Part shown: positions 45,024 to 53,557 of the stretch, in pieces
How positions within the stretch are numbered: the stretch's first letter is position 1
Layout: each line of letters opens with the position of its first letter
From: Ornithinimicrobium sp. CNJ-824
GTDB taxonomy: Bacteria; Actinomycetota; Actinomycetes; Actinomycetales; Dermatophilaceae
Assembly: GCF_001942405.1 (NCBI RefSeq)
Contig: NZ_MKKA01000011.1
Coordinates: 1-64,000, forward strand
DNA: 64,000 nucleotides
Reading direction: 5' to 3'
Made by a program: the position numbers and the translations under genes
Notes under the pieces: model-generated
The model's input: the letters and a program-made list of their open reading frames with translations, nothing else
Told to the model about the DNA's origin: nothing
The model's database searches: none

Positions 45024-46089
45024 CCGACCATCGAGCCCGCCCGGTGCGGGCGCTGGTCGTCGGTGGCGGCCAGGCTGGTCTGGCGACTGCCTTCTACCTG
45101 CGCCGGCGCGGGATCAAGCACGTCGTGCTGGACGACCAGCAACGCCCCGGCGGCGCCTGGCTGCATACCTGGGACTCGCTGCGGCTGTTCTCGCCGGCCG
45201 CCTATTCCTCCCTGCCTGGCTGGCGCATGCCGGCCACCGCCGGTGAGGGCTACCCCGACGCCGGCCACGTGATCGACTACCTCACCCGCTACGAGGAGCG
45301 CTACGACATCCCGGTGCGCCGCGGGACGCGGGTTACCGCCGTGGACAGGTCTGGCGACGGTTATCGGGTGCTCACCTCGCAGGCACCTGGCACGCCGAGG
45401 TCGTCATCAACGCCACCGGGACGCGGTCCCGCCCGTTCGTCCCCACCTACCCCGGAGCCGGGACCTTCTCCGGCGTGCAGATGCACTCCGCGCAGTACCG
45501 CTCACCGCTGCGCCATGCCGGGCAACGCGTCGTCGTGGTCGGCGGCGGCAACTCCGGCGCCCAGATTGCGGCCGACCTGGCCGGCTACGCCGACGTCACC
45601 TGGTGCACCACCCACCCGCCGCGCTTTCTGCCCGACGGGGTCGACGGCCGCGAGCTCTTCCGGGTCGCGACCCTCCGCGCCCGCGGCCAGGGTGAGGGCG
45701 TCGGCGGCCTGGGTGACATCGTCGCGGTGCCCCCAGTGCGCGCCGCCCGCGACGCCGGGCGCCTGCGACGCGTGCCGATGTTCGAGCGGTTCACCACCGA
45801 CGGCATCACCTGGGCCGACGGCACCACCCGCCGGGTCGACACCGTCATCTGGTGCACCGGCTTCCGCCCCGTGCTCAGCCACCTGGCCCCGCTGGCGCTC
45901 CGCCGCGTCGACGGCCTGCCCAAGATGGACGGCCCCCATGCCGACAGTGATCCCAGCCTTGCCTTCGTCGGCTACGGCGACTGGTCCGGCCTCGCCTCAG
46001 GCACCCTGATCGGCGTCGGCCAATGGGCCCGCCAAGCCGTCGACCGGGCCTTCTCCCACCACCCCTCCTCACCCCTACCGAAAGGCTGA
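45020..46089 (+). CDS. ArsO-like flavin monooxygenase (frameshift near 45,388)
   Basis: FAD/NAD(P)H-dependent protein of about 355 residues. The FAD motif VRALVVGGGQAGLATAFYLR is at residues 8-27. After a one-base slip near 45,388 (VLTSQ, then GTWHAEVVINATGT) the NADPH motif RVVVVGGGNSGAQIAADLAG follows, and near the end the flavoprotein motif ASLAFVGYGDW-like segment (PSLAFVGYGDWSGLASGTLI). Flavin monooxygenases of this type occur in actinobacterial ars operons as ArsO. The reaction is uncertain. The overlap with both neighbours (ATGA) supports a role in this operon. Confidence 0.8.
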
Positions 46090-46092
46090 ACC

Positions 46093-46509
46093 ATGTCCGA
46101 CAAGCCCACCGTCCTGTTCGTCTGCGTCCACAACGCCGGCCGGTCCCAGATGGCCGCTGCCTACTTGCAGCACCTCTCCGGCGGCCGGATCGAGGTGCTC
46201 TCGGCCGGCTCCGCCCCGACCGACCAGGTCAACCCCGCCGCGGTGCAGGCCATGGCCGAGGAGGGCATCGACATGTCCGCTGAGAAACCCAAACTGCTCA
46301 GCGACGCCGCCGTCCGCGCCTCCGATGTCGTCATCACCATGGGTTGCGGTGACACCTGCCCCATCTACCCCGGCAAGCGCTACGAGGATTGGGAACTCGA
46401 GGACCCGGCCGGGCAGGGCGTCGACGGTGTGCGCATTATCCGCGACCAGATCCGCCAGCGCGTCACCGCCCTCATCGAGTCGCTCGGTCAACCGGTGACG
46501 ACCGACTGA
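46093..46509 (+). CDS. arsC: Arsenate reductase (standard ArsC)
   Basis: A 138-residue low-molecular-weight phosphatase-type reductase starting at ATG 46,093. The catalytic loop is LFVCVHNAGRSQMAAAYLQH at residues 8-27, and the redox pair is in TMGCGDTCPIYPGKRYEDWE. Length is typical. It lacks the N-terminal domain of the first arsC. It closes the arsenic operon and faces the convergent ArsR gene. Confidence 0.93.
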   Translation: MSDKPTVLFVCVHNAGRSQMAAAYLQHLSGGRIEVLSAGSAPTDQVNPAAVQAMAEEGIDMSAEKPKLLSDAAVRASDVVITMGCGDTCPIYPGKRYEDWELEDPAGQGVDGVRIIRDQIRQRVTALIESLGQPVTTD

Positions 46510-46531
46510 ACGGGCCGGGCGGAACTCACCC

Positions 46532-46909
46532 TCAGCAGCAACGCTCAGCCTCGCCGCGCATCGGAAGCTCCAGGAAGGCCCGCACCTGTGACAGCGCCTC
46601 GGGGCGGACCGTGTAGTGCACCCAACGGCCACGCCGCTCCCGCTCCACCAGCCCCGCGCCGTGCAACTTCCGTAGGTGGTGGGACAGCGTCGGCTGCGTA
46701 ATGCCCAACGCGTGCGGCAGGTGGCAGGCGCACGCCGTGCCGGACTCGGACTCGGCCAGGTACTGCAGCAGGCGCACGCGCGTCGGGTCAGCCAGGGCCC
46801 GCAGCACGCCCGCGAGGTCCTCAGCTTGCTCCTTGGCCATCAGCTCGCAGTCCGCCCCGGCGCAGCACTCGTCGACCCTCGAAACCATCGACTGCTGAAG
46901 GTGTGCCAT
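46532..46909 (-). CDS. ArsR-family repressor (second, convergent)
   Basis: A 125-residue repressor starting at ATG 46,909 (MAHLQQSMVSRVDECCAGAD). The N-terminus carries CCAGADC, and the recognition helix region holds TACACHLPHALGITQPTLSH, matching CxC-type thiol metal sites. The C-terminus ends in CC. It is transcribed toward the arsenic operon end, so it controls either itself or the operon in trans. Upstream sequence to 47,075 is non-coding. Confidence 0.87.
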   Translation of the reverse strand: MAHLQQSMVSRVDECCAGADCELMAKEQAEDLAGVLRALADPTRVRLLQYLAESESGTACACHLPHALGITQPTLSHHLRKLHGAGLVERERRGRWVHYTVRPEALSQVRAFLELPMRGEAERCC

Positions 46910-47075
46910 GACACCAGGGTAGGCCCACATCGAAGTTCGTCCATGCTTGCGGTGGCGTGCTCAACCGCGCCTACCGGAAGCGCTACCAGGGAAGGTCAGA
47001 ACGGGGCCGGCCACAGCCGGAGCTCTGAGGCCCCCAAGCGCACTCATCTGCCGCGGGTGGTTTGTCCGTCGCGGC

Positions 47076-47624
47076 TCAGGTTGGGCGGCCATCGAACCAC
47101 GTGAGCGGGACGGGTCCGCGGTACAGGACATGGGGAACATCAACCCACGGAAGCCAGGGATCGTCGGGTTGGAGGGTCCGGAGCCGTCGCACGGCCTGGA
47201 CCGTGACTCGGTTGACCGCGCGCAGGCTGGCAGTGGTGAACGGTAGGTAGTCGTCCGCGTCGGGAGGGTCGGCGTGGTGGCCAGCGGCGCCGGCGCGCAT
47301 CAACCTGATGACGGTCCTGTCCGGATCGAGTCGGCCGGCGGGCAGCACCCAGGGTTCCTGCTCGGGCACGGTTCTGCCGGAGTGGCGCAGCGCGGCGAGC
47401 AGCGGCCTTGGGTGGACGGGTGAGAAGAACACGACATCGCCCCAGCTGCAGCCCAACGGTGCCACGACCTGGTCCAGCACTGCAGGGGCCGCGGCGTGCT
47501 TGGCGGTGTGCAGCTCGTACAGGTCAGGGTGAAGGTCTCGCAGACAGTTCAGGGGCAGGATCGCGTTCCCGCGGACCGCAGAAGCGGGCCGGTGGTACAG
47601 GATGCCGGTGATGGTGTGGGTCAT
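47076..47624 (-). CDS. Unknown protein next to the transfer operon
   Basis: ATG at 47,624 follows a strong hairpin that lies inside the longer reading, so this is the likely start of a 182-residue protein (MTHTITGILYHRPASAVRGN). It contains the hydrophilic region LNCLRDLHPDLYELHTAKHA, then LGCSWGDVVFFSPVHPRPLL and DPDRTVIRLMRAG. I do not recognise a domain. Its genomic setting suggests a role in or near conjugation. The hairpin and a TAGAAT-like box upstream suggest its own promoter. Confidence 0.55.
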   Translation of the reverse strand: MTHTITGILYHRPASAVRGNAILPLNCLRDLHPDLYELHTAKHAAAPAVLDQVVAPLGCSWGDVVFFSPVHPRPLLAALRHSGRTVPEQEPWVLPAGRLDPDRTVIRLMRAGAAGHHADPPDADDYLPFTTASLRAVNRVTVQAVRRLRTLQPDDPWLPWVDVPHVLYRGPVPLTWFDGRPT

Positions 47625-47627
47625 AAA

Positions 47628-47660
47628 GAAACCCTCGGGCGCTTTCGCCTCGAGGGTTTC
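47628..47660 (-). promoter_or_regulatory. Stable hairpin just upstream of the unknown gene's start
   Basis: GAAACCCTCG (47,628-47,637) pairs with CGAGGGTTTC (47,651-47,660), with an inner GGCG/CGCC stem and a CTTT loop. In the minus-strand RNA it ends with CTTT three bases before the ATG. It could be an attenuator terminator or a translation control element. Confidence 0.6.
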
Positions 47661-47793
47661 CATCATTCTAGCAACCATCGCTTGGATGCGGGTCCCGCCA
47701 GAAGCTGAGACGTCTTGCTGGACATGCCCATCTGCCGCCGGTCGGGAGTCCAGGTGATCCACCCGGCGCTCTTCTAGTCGATGACCCTGTCAC

Positions 47794-48450
47794 CTAGTGC
47801 ACCTCACCGGTAAGGGGGTCGACCCGGTGGCCGTCGACGACGTGCAGGCGTGGGATCTGCTGGGTCTGGTCTGGGGGTTGCAGCAACTGGCGGCGGTGGT
47901 CGACGTCGCCGGTGTAGTGCCGGGCCCGGTGCTCGTGGGCGTCCTGGAAGCGGACGTGGGCGGGGCGGGCTGGCCAGTCGTGGTGGCGGCTGTCGCAGGC
48001 TGTGCGTAGTCGGGTCTTGCGGCGGTCGAAGAAGGCGGGCAGTGCGTAGCGGTGCCATTCCTCGAGGGCGTCGCTGGCGATGGCCTGGCCGGCCTTGCGG
48101 CGCTGGTCGGCCAGGACGGCGATCTCGTGGACCAGGTGGGGGTGAGCGGGCCAGCACGGCGGGACGAGGTAGGAGGGGTCCCAGACGTGCTCGCTGTTGA
48201 CCCATTCGACGACGGCTTCGAGCCATTCCCACAGCTCGGTCCGCATGGGTGGGTCCTGGATGGTTCCGGGGTCCCAGGGGCGGGGCAGCTTGCTGGGGTG
48301 GCCGACGGCCTTGCGTGCCGCGTCGTCCCCGTTGAGGGCGATGTCGAGTTCCCGGTAGGCGTGGACGATCAACGGGCCGGGGGCGGGGAAGGGCCTGGCC
48401 AGCGGGTAAGGTCCCCGTCCCTGTTCTCCTGCTTGGTGGGTGGTGCTCAC
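47794..48450 (-). CDS. Transfer-operon accessory protein (DUF4913-like)
   Basis: A 218-residue protein from GTG 48,450, which overlaps the TraG stop (GTGA). A conserved-looking core reads ELWEWLEAVVEWVNSEHVWD, then VPPCWPAHPHLVHEIAVLAD and LEEWHRYALPAFFDRRKTRL, similar to the DUF4913 proteins encoded near actinobacterial transfer genes. The tail is His/Arg-rich (HHDWPARPAHVRFQDAHEHR). It has no membrane segment or catalytic motif. The role is unknown. Confidence 0.65.
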   Translation of the reverse strand: MSTTHQAGEQGRGPYPLARPFPAPGPLIVHAYRELDIALNGDDAARKAVGHPSKLPRPWDPGTIQDPPMRTELWEWLEAVVEWVNSEHVWDPSYLVPPCWPAHPHLVHEIAVLADQRRKAGQAIASDALEEWHRYALPAFFDRRKTRLRTACDSRHHDWPARPAHVRFQDAHEHRARHYTGDVDHRRQLLQPPDQTQQIPRLHVVDGHRVDPLTGEVH

Positions 48451-49922
48451 CGGTCGTACTCCGCTGTGATGAGGCCGTGCTGACGGGCTGCGGCCAGGGC
48501 GGCGGTGGCGCGGGCCTGCGGGCTGATGGTGGCGCGCTGGTGGCCCCCGATCTGGGCCCGGAGCGTGGCCTGGTCGGCCAGGAGTCGCCTGCCGGGTTTG
48601 CCGTCGATGCAGCGGGCCAGGCGGGCCATGACCGGTTTGCCGTTCTCGGAGATGACCAGGGCGTGCCGGTCTTTGATCTGCCGTATCTCTGATCCGGTCA
48701 GGACGGGGATGTCTTCGGCCGAGTAGGTGCGTCCGCCGCGGTGTCCGGTGTTCCATGTGGCCCGGCCGACGCGGACCTTGCCGACGAGGTCGGAGACCTC
48801 CTGGTTGAAGGCGACGTCCTTGGAGCCGCCGAACAGGACGAGGTTGTTGGTGAGGCCGAGCACGGCGCGGGCTTCGGCCTGGCCGAAGATCGAGTCGAGC
48901 TGGGCGCGGGTCTGCGCGGCCCAGATGAAGGACAGGCCCAGTGCTCGTTCGTTGGCCATCCGGGTGCGCAGGGTGGGCAGGGGCGCGGTGGAGGGCAGCT
49001 CGTCCAGGCAGGCGAGCAGGGGCGGGCACAACCTGCCCCAGCCGGACCGTTGGGCCATGCCCAGGGCCGTGTCCAGGACGTGCTCGGCCAGGGCGGTCAT
49101 CAGCGGGGAGGCCGAGGCGTAGGGGTCCTCCCGGCCGAGCAGGTAGATGGTGCCGCCACCGGCGAGCACCTGCCCGATGTCGGTGGCCGGTCGCCCGGGG
49201 CCGGGGACGCACCGCTGGCGCATCGGTTCCTGGAAGAACAACGACAGGGCCTGCTGCACGGTGGTGACGGTGTTGCCGGCGGTGCGTTCGTCTCCGTGGA
49301 GGGCCCCGTGCAGCAGTCCGTGCCAGAACCGGGCGGCCTGGGGGTGGGTGCGCAGGATCTCGGCGGGTTCGACGGTGGAGCGTGGGTCGGCGACCCACTC
49401 CAGCACGTCGTCCAGGGTGCGGCTGGTCAGCGCGGCCGCGTGGAAGTAGGCCTGGATGACCTTGGCGGCCTCGGCGGCGTAGAACCGGGCGGCCTGGTCC
49501 CCGTACCCCTCGGCCACCGCACCCTTGATCGTGCCGGCGGTGAACGCCTTGGCCCGCCGTTCGGCCACGACGGCGTCCACGCACCCCTCGATCGGGTCCC
49601 ACACGAGCTCGGGGAGCCCGGGCACCAGCCCGAACGGGTCGAGCACGACGCAGGGACGCCCGTCGCTGGAGCGGGCGGTGAACGTCAGGAGCAGGTCGTC
49701 GGGTTTGGTGAGGGTGACCAGGGCCGCTCCGGGTGCGTCGAGCAGGGCGGGGGTGAGCAGGTCCAGGGTCTTGCCTGAGCCTTGTGGTCCGATGACCCCG
49801 GCGGTGCGGTCCCACGGCACCCACAGGTCGACCCCGGCGGGGGCGGTGGACCGTCCAAGGTTCCATCCCGCGTCCCGAGGGTCGAAGCGGCGGCCGCGCT
49901 GGAAGGGGTTGGGCAGGTTCAT
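48447..49922 (-). CDS. TraG/VirD4-family type IV coupling protein
   Basis: The coupling protein connects the relaxosome with the transfer channel and hydrolyses ATP at the membrane. The 491-residue protein from ATG 49,922 starts MNLPNPFQRGRRFDPRDAGW, with Walker A AGVIGPQGSGKTLDLLTPAL near residue 45 and Walker B-like LACLDELPSTAPLPTLRTRM near 300. The TraM-recognition region FIWAAQTRAQLDSIFG follows. Membrane helices are absent here; the overlapping upstream gene (start codon overlap ATGA at 49,919) encodes a membrane protein that probably provides the anchor. That gene plus this one equals the usual VirD4 layout. Confidence 0.92.
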   Translation of the reverse strand: MNLPNPFQRGRRFDPRDAGWNLGRSTAPAGVDLWVPWDRTAGVIGPQGSGKTLDLLTPALLDAPGAALVTLTKPDDLLLTFTARSSDGRPCVVLDPFGLVPGLPELVWDPIEGCVDAVVAERRAKAFTAGTIKGAVAEGYGDQAARFYAAEAAKVIQAYFHAAALTSRTLDDVLEWVADPRSTVEPAEILRTHPQAARFWHGLLHGALHGDERTAGNTVTTVQQALSLFFQEPMRQRCVPGPGRPATDIGQVLAGGGTIYLLGREDPYASASPLMTALAEHVLDTALGMAQRSGWGRLCPPLLACLDELPSTAPLPTLRTRMANERALGLSFIWAAQTRAQLDSIFGQAEARAVLGLTNNLVLFGGSKDVAFNQEVSDLVGKVRVGRATWNTGHRGGRTYSAEDIPVLTGSEIRQIKDRHALVISENGKPVMARLARCIDGKPGRRLLADQATLRAQIGGHQRATISPQARATAALAAARQHGLITAEYDR

Positions 49923-50368
49923 CGTGCGGCCTTTCCGTAGAGGTCGGGCCGGATGACGGCCCGGTGCCTGCGCAGCCGGGGTAGACCCAGCAGCGACGCG
50001 GCCTCGGTCCGGGAGGCCATGCCCCGCAGCCGGCCCGGTCCCCAGCGCCGGTAGGCCACCACGGACAGGACCAGAGCGCAGAGGAGGTTGACGGCCTGGG
50101 TGATGAGCACCCAGGTCCGCAGCGCCCCCGGTTCGGCGACGACGCCGGGGTCGCTCAGTCCGGCGCCGGCGTCGCCGCGCAGGAGGCCGGGCAGGCTGGG
50201 AAACAGCTCGGTGGCGGGGGGCCATCCCCAACTTCCGCCGGCGAGGAGGTTGGCCACGGCCCGCCCGGTATGCACGCCCAGCACCGCGATCAGCACCAGG
50301 GTCAGCAGGATCGCCAGAGGGATCTCGTAGGTCCACGGGTGCGGGTTCCTGAGTCTGTCCTGCTGCAT
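49919..50368 (-). CDS. Small membrane protein, probable anchor of the coupling protein
   Basis: A 149-residue protein with two membrane helices (about residues 16-42, IPLAILLTLVLIAVLGVHTG, and 85-105, LITQAVNLLCALVLSVVAYR). The basic C-terminus (RLRRHRAVIRPDLYGKAAR) should be cytoplasmic. It overlaps the start of the TraG gene. In one-gene VirD4 proteins such helices are the N-terminus, so this looks like a split-off membrane half. The intergenic 50,369-50,437 upstream holds a copy of the 37-nt junction element. Confidence 0.75.
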   Translation of the reverse strand: MQQDRLRNPHPWTYEIPLAILLTLVLIAVLGVHTGRAVANLLAGGSWGWPPATELFPSLPGLLRGDAGAGLSDPGVVAEPGALRTWVLITQAVNLLCALVLSVVAYRRWGPGRLRGMASRTEAASLLGLPRLRRHRAVIRPDLYGKAAR

Positions 50369-50400
50369 CGCACTCTCCTCCGGCGATCGGACGGTCGTTC

Positions 50401-50437
50401 TGTTTCCTGAAGCGGACGAGGACGGCCCAGGGACTCA
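50401..50437 (-). repeat. 37-nt junction element, copy 2
   Basis: On the minus strand it starts with the stop codon of the upstream gene as TGAGTCCCTGG, has 12 variable bases, then CGCTTCAGGAAACA. It is closely related to copies at 55,100-55,136 and 58,803-58,839. Similarity with copy 1 continues toward the next start codon. Confidence 0.75.
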
Positions 50438-52009
50438 GCTGGGCGCTTTCGGGTTGTCGTCGATGTTGCCCAGGCGCCAGATCTCGAAGATGTTGTTGTC
50501 CAACGCGTGGCTGTAGCTGAAGAAGCCGACCCCTTTGGCGGGGTTGGCGGCCTCGATGCTGGTGTAGGTGGCCGGGTCCCAGACGAACCCGACATGCCCG
50601 ATGGTGTGCGGGCCCAGGTAGGAGTCGAAGAAGAACAGGTCCCCCGGTTGGGCCTGGTCGAGGGGCACGCGGAACCCGTTGCCCATCGCCAGCCAGTCCC
50701 GCTGGGCCTGGGCGGTGCGGGGGGCGGTGATCCCGATCTGGGCCATCGCGGTCTGGGTCAGTGAGGAGCAGTCCCAGGCGTTCGGCCCACCGGCGCCCAG
50801 GATGTAGGAGTCCCCCTCCTGTCCGGCCGCGAACGCCAGCATCTGGGCCACCCGTTCGCTGCTGACCGGGGGCAGGTCGGGGTTGCCGCCCTGGCCGTCA
50901 CAATGCAACGGGTCTCCCAGCACCAGCCCGCCCCCGTACTGCTGGGCGTAGTACAGGACGTCGTTGACGTACCAGTCAGCGTGGTTGTAGGCGAACAGCG
51001 CATCACGCACCCCCTCCTCGCCTCGGTGCACCCCGGAGGCGGTCAGGTAGTTCGCCGCGGAGTGGGCCGAGTCGGCATCGTTGTCGATGTCGGCCAGCCC
51101 GTCCCCGTCCCCGTCGACCCCGTAGGCGGCGAAGGTGGCCGGCATGAACTGCATGAGGCCCCGCGCACCCGCCCAGCTGGTCCCGCTGTTGGCCCCGTGG
51201 GCAGTCTCGGCCATCCCGATCCCTGCCAGCAGGGCCCACGGGATGCCGTACTCCCACCCGGCCTGCTCGTACAGCTCCTGGATTCCCGACGGGATCGGCA
51301 GGGACGGGTTGTGCAGGGAGTCCTGGCGGGGCTCCCCCGGTGCGGGCAGCTCGAACCCGATGCCACCCTCCCCGTCCTCGGGGAGTTCAGGCACCCACGG
51401 TGGCAACGGTTCCTCCCCCGGCGGTGCGGAGGGTGCCACGGCGACACCGTTGAGGGTGGCACCGCGCTCGAGCATGAACGGCACCGGGTCGATCGGTTGC
51501 CCGTCCTGGCGGATCTCGAAGTGCAGGTGTGAACCGGTGGAGTCCCCGGTGGAACCCTCGGTGCCGACCCGTTGACCGATGTGGACCCGGTCCCCGACGG
51601 ACAGGTCACTGGGGTGGGCGAGATGCAGATAGCGGCTGCTGGTGCCACCACCGTGGTCGATGGTGACGGTGTTCCCTCCCCCGCCTGTCCACCCGGCCGC
51701 GGTGACCGTGCCGGCCGCGGCGGCGACCACCGGTGCGCCCGCCGGCTGGGAGACAAGGTCGACCCCGGCGTGCAGGCGCCATTCCTGGTGGATCGGGTGG
51801 AAGCGCTGTCCGAACTGCGAGGTCTGGGTGTAGGCGGTCTCGTACGGTGGCCGCCAGTCCCCGGTGACGGGAAGGGTCCCCTCGCAGAACAGGGTGCGGT
51901 GCTCGGTCGCCGCCGCGGGCGTGGCCACCGAGGCCACGAGCACCGCGGTGGCCAGGGGAAAACCCAGCAGCAACGCGAGAGCGGCCATCACGGCCAGGAC
52001 GCCTTTCAC
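50435..52009 (-). CDS. Secreted triple peptidoglycan hydrolase (M23 + SLT + NlpC/P60)
   Basis: A 524-residue exported protein. A signal peptide lies at 1-35. An M23 peptidase at about 60-170 has the zinc histidines in HAGVDLVSQPA and GSHLHFEIRQDG. A lytic transglycosylase at about 240-350 has the Glu in GIGMAETAHGA and GLMQFMPATFAAYG. An NlpC/P60 domain at about 385-510 has catalytic Cys in AWDCSSLTQTAMA and His in LGPHTIGHVGFVWD. It would open the cell wall for the conjugation channel, the job of VirB1-type proteins. Having all three hydrolase types in one chain is unusual. It follows the VirB4-like gene. Confidence 0.92.
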   Translation of the reverse strand: MKGVLAVMAALALLLGFPLATAVLVASVATPAAATEHRTLFCEGTLPVTGDWRPPYETAYTQTSQFGQRFHPIHQEWRLHAGVDLVSQPAGAPVVAAAAGTVTAAGWTGGGGNTVTIDHGGGTSSRYLHLAHPSDLSVGDRVHIGQRVGTEGSTGDSTGSHLHFEIRQDGQPIDPVPFMLERGATLNGVAVAPSAPPGEEPLPPWVPELPEDGEGGIGFELPAPGEPRQDSLHNPSLPIPSGIQELYEQAGWEYGIPWALLAGIGMAETAHGANSGTSWAGARGLMQFMPATFAAYGVDGDGDGLADIDNDADSAHSAANYLTASGVHRGEEGVRDALFAYNHADWYVNDVLYYAQQYGGGLVLGDPLHCDGQGGNPDLPPVSSERVAQMLAFAAGQEGDSYILGAGGPNAWDCSSLTQTAMAQIGITAPRTAQAQRDWLAMGNGFRVPLDQAQPGDLFFFDSYLGPHTIGHVGFVWDPATYTSIEAANPAKGVGFFSYSHALDNNIFEIWRLGNIDDNPKAPS

Positions 52010-52014
52010 TCACC

Positions 52015-53554
52015 TCACCTGGCCGACTCGATACCGGTGTTGGTGTTGGCCAGTGCGGCCTCGAGGGGGTGCAGGACGGTGGCCACCTTGTACATGCGGT
52101 CCCCCACCTGCCACACGGCCCGGCCCGGTTCCTGCCGGGCCCAGGTGGTGATGGCGTGCACGGCCAGCGGGCCCAGGCCCAGGATCTCGTCGAGCTCGCC
52201 TGCGACCTTGGGGCCCTGGCCGTGCAGGATCTTGATGTCGGCCAGGTGCAGCATGTCCCTGGCGATGGTCTGGGCCACCGAGCCCTCGTCGCCGGCCGAG
52301 AGCAGATCAGAGGGTTTGTGCGCGACCGCGTACTGGATGTCCCCGCCCTGGCCGGCGAAGCCGCGGGACAGGCGCATGTCGGCGTCGAACGCCTTGACGG
52401 CCTCCGGCCCCAGCCGCAGCTGCCGCCACGCCTCGTCACGGACGACCACGCGCTGGTCGGTCCTGGAGACGACCTCGCGTTGGCCGGCGCCCCAGGAGCC
52501 CAGACACGTCAGGGCGATGCCCACGGCCTCCTGGGGCAGCCGGGACAGGGACAGGGACTGGATCGGCGCGAGCCAGTCGATGTCGAAGTTGGTGTGCGCG
52601 TCGAACATGCCGGCCAGCGCCCCGTTGACCAGCTGACCCAGGGCGTCGCGCAGCAGGCGCGTGGAGTCCATGAACTGCCGTGCGTTCTCGAACCGGGTGC
52701 CCGCCACCAGCTCGGGGGCAGGGTTGTCCAGGGCGTGCCACAGCCCGGGCAGCGTGGTCTCGGCCAACGAGGTGGCGCCGGCGGCGTACCCGGTCAGGTC
52801 GGCCAGGGCGGTGCGGACCACGGCCTCGTCGCTGGGTCCAAAGGGGACCAGGTTCTCCCCGATCCGTTGGGACCCGACCAGGGCACGGATCAGGGTCAAC
52901 CAGCGGGAGAACACGGACTGGGCGCGACGCTGGGCCTCCACGGCGTCCAGCCGTTCCCACCCGTGGGCCAGCGGGCCGAGGGCCAGGGGGTTGACCCGGG
53001 CGCCCAGGCCGGCACCGAGGGCGATCGGCTGCACCCCAGGAAGGCGCACACCCCCTCGTACTCGTCCTTGGTGTCGCCCAGGATCAGGGCCCGGTACCCG
53101 AAGTCCATCATCCGCAGGACGAACGCCTTGGTGGTCCCGGACTTGCCCATCCCGGGCTTGCCGAAGCACATGATGTTCGGGTTGCTGATCGGCACATCGC
53201 CCCGGACCACCCAACCGAGGGGGTCGCAGTGGAACGCTGCCCCGGAGGAGACGTCGATGCCCATCTGCGCCCCGGTCGGGGGCAGCGCGGGGGTGGGGAT
53301 GAACGGCCAGAACGCCGGAGCCTGGTCACTGGTCATCCGCCAGGTCGCCACCGGCGCCTCGCCGGGGCCCAACCGCGATCTGTCTTCCGTGGTCCTCTGG
53401 GACTGGTGGGCCGGAACACCCGCGGCTCCCGCTCTGGCCTCACTTGGGTGGGTACCGGCGGGGCGTCGTGGCCGAAGTCGGCCAGCAGACGGGCCACGTC
53501 CCGGCCGGTGCTCGCCCGGCGGCCGTGAGGGATTCGACTGCGTGAGGCGCCCAT
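52015..53554 (-). CDS. VirB4-like conjugation ATPase (frameshifts near 53,395 and 53,040)
   Basis: The motor ATPase of the transfer channel. It starts ATG 53,554 (MGASRSRIPHGRRASTGRDV), three bases after the SCO6880-like stop. After a slip near 53,395 it reads APVATWRMTSDQAPAFWPFI and the Walker A motif MCFGKPGMGKSGTTKAF. After a second slip near 53,040 it continues IALGAGLGARVNPLALGPLA and on to a Walker B/switch region (RLSRGFAGQGGDIQYAVAHK, then ILHGQGPKVAGELDEILGLG). The sequence around each slip matches the family in the next frame, so these look like single-base errors. Joined length is about 510 residues, the size of the SCO6880-linked ATPases. Confidence 0.85.
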
Positions 53555-53557
53555 GCT

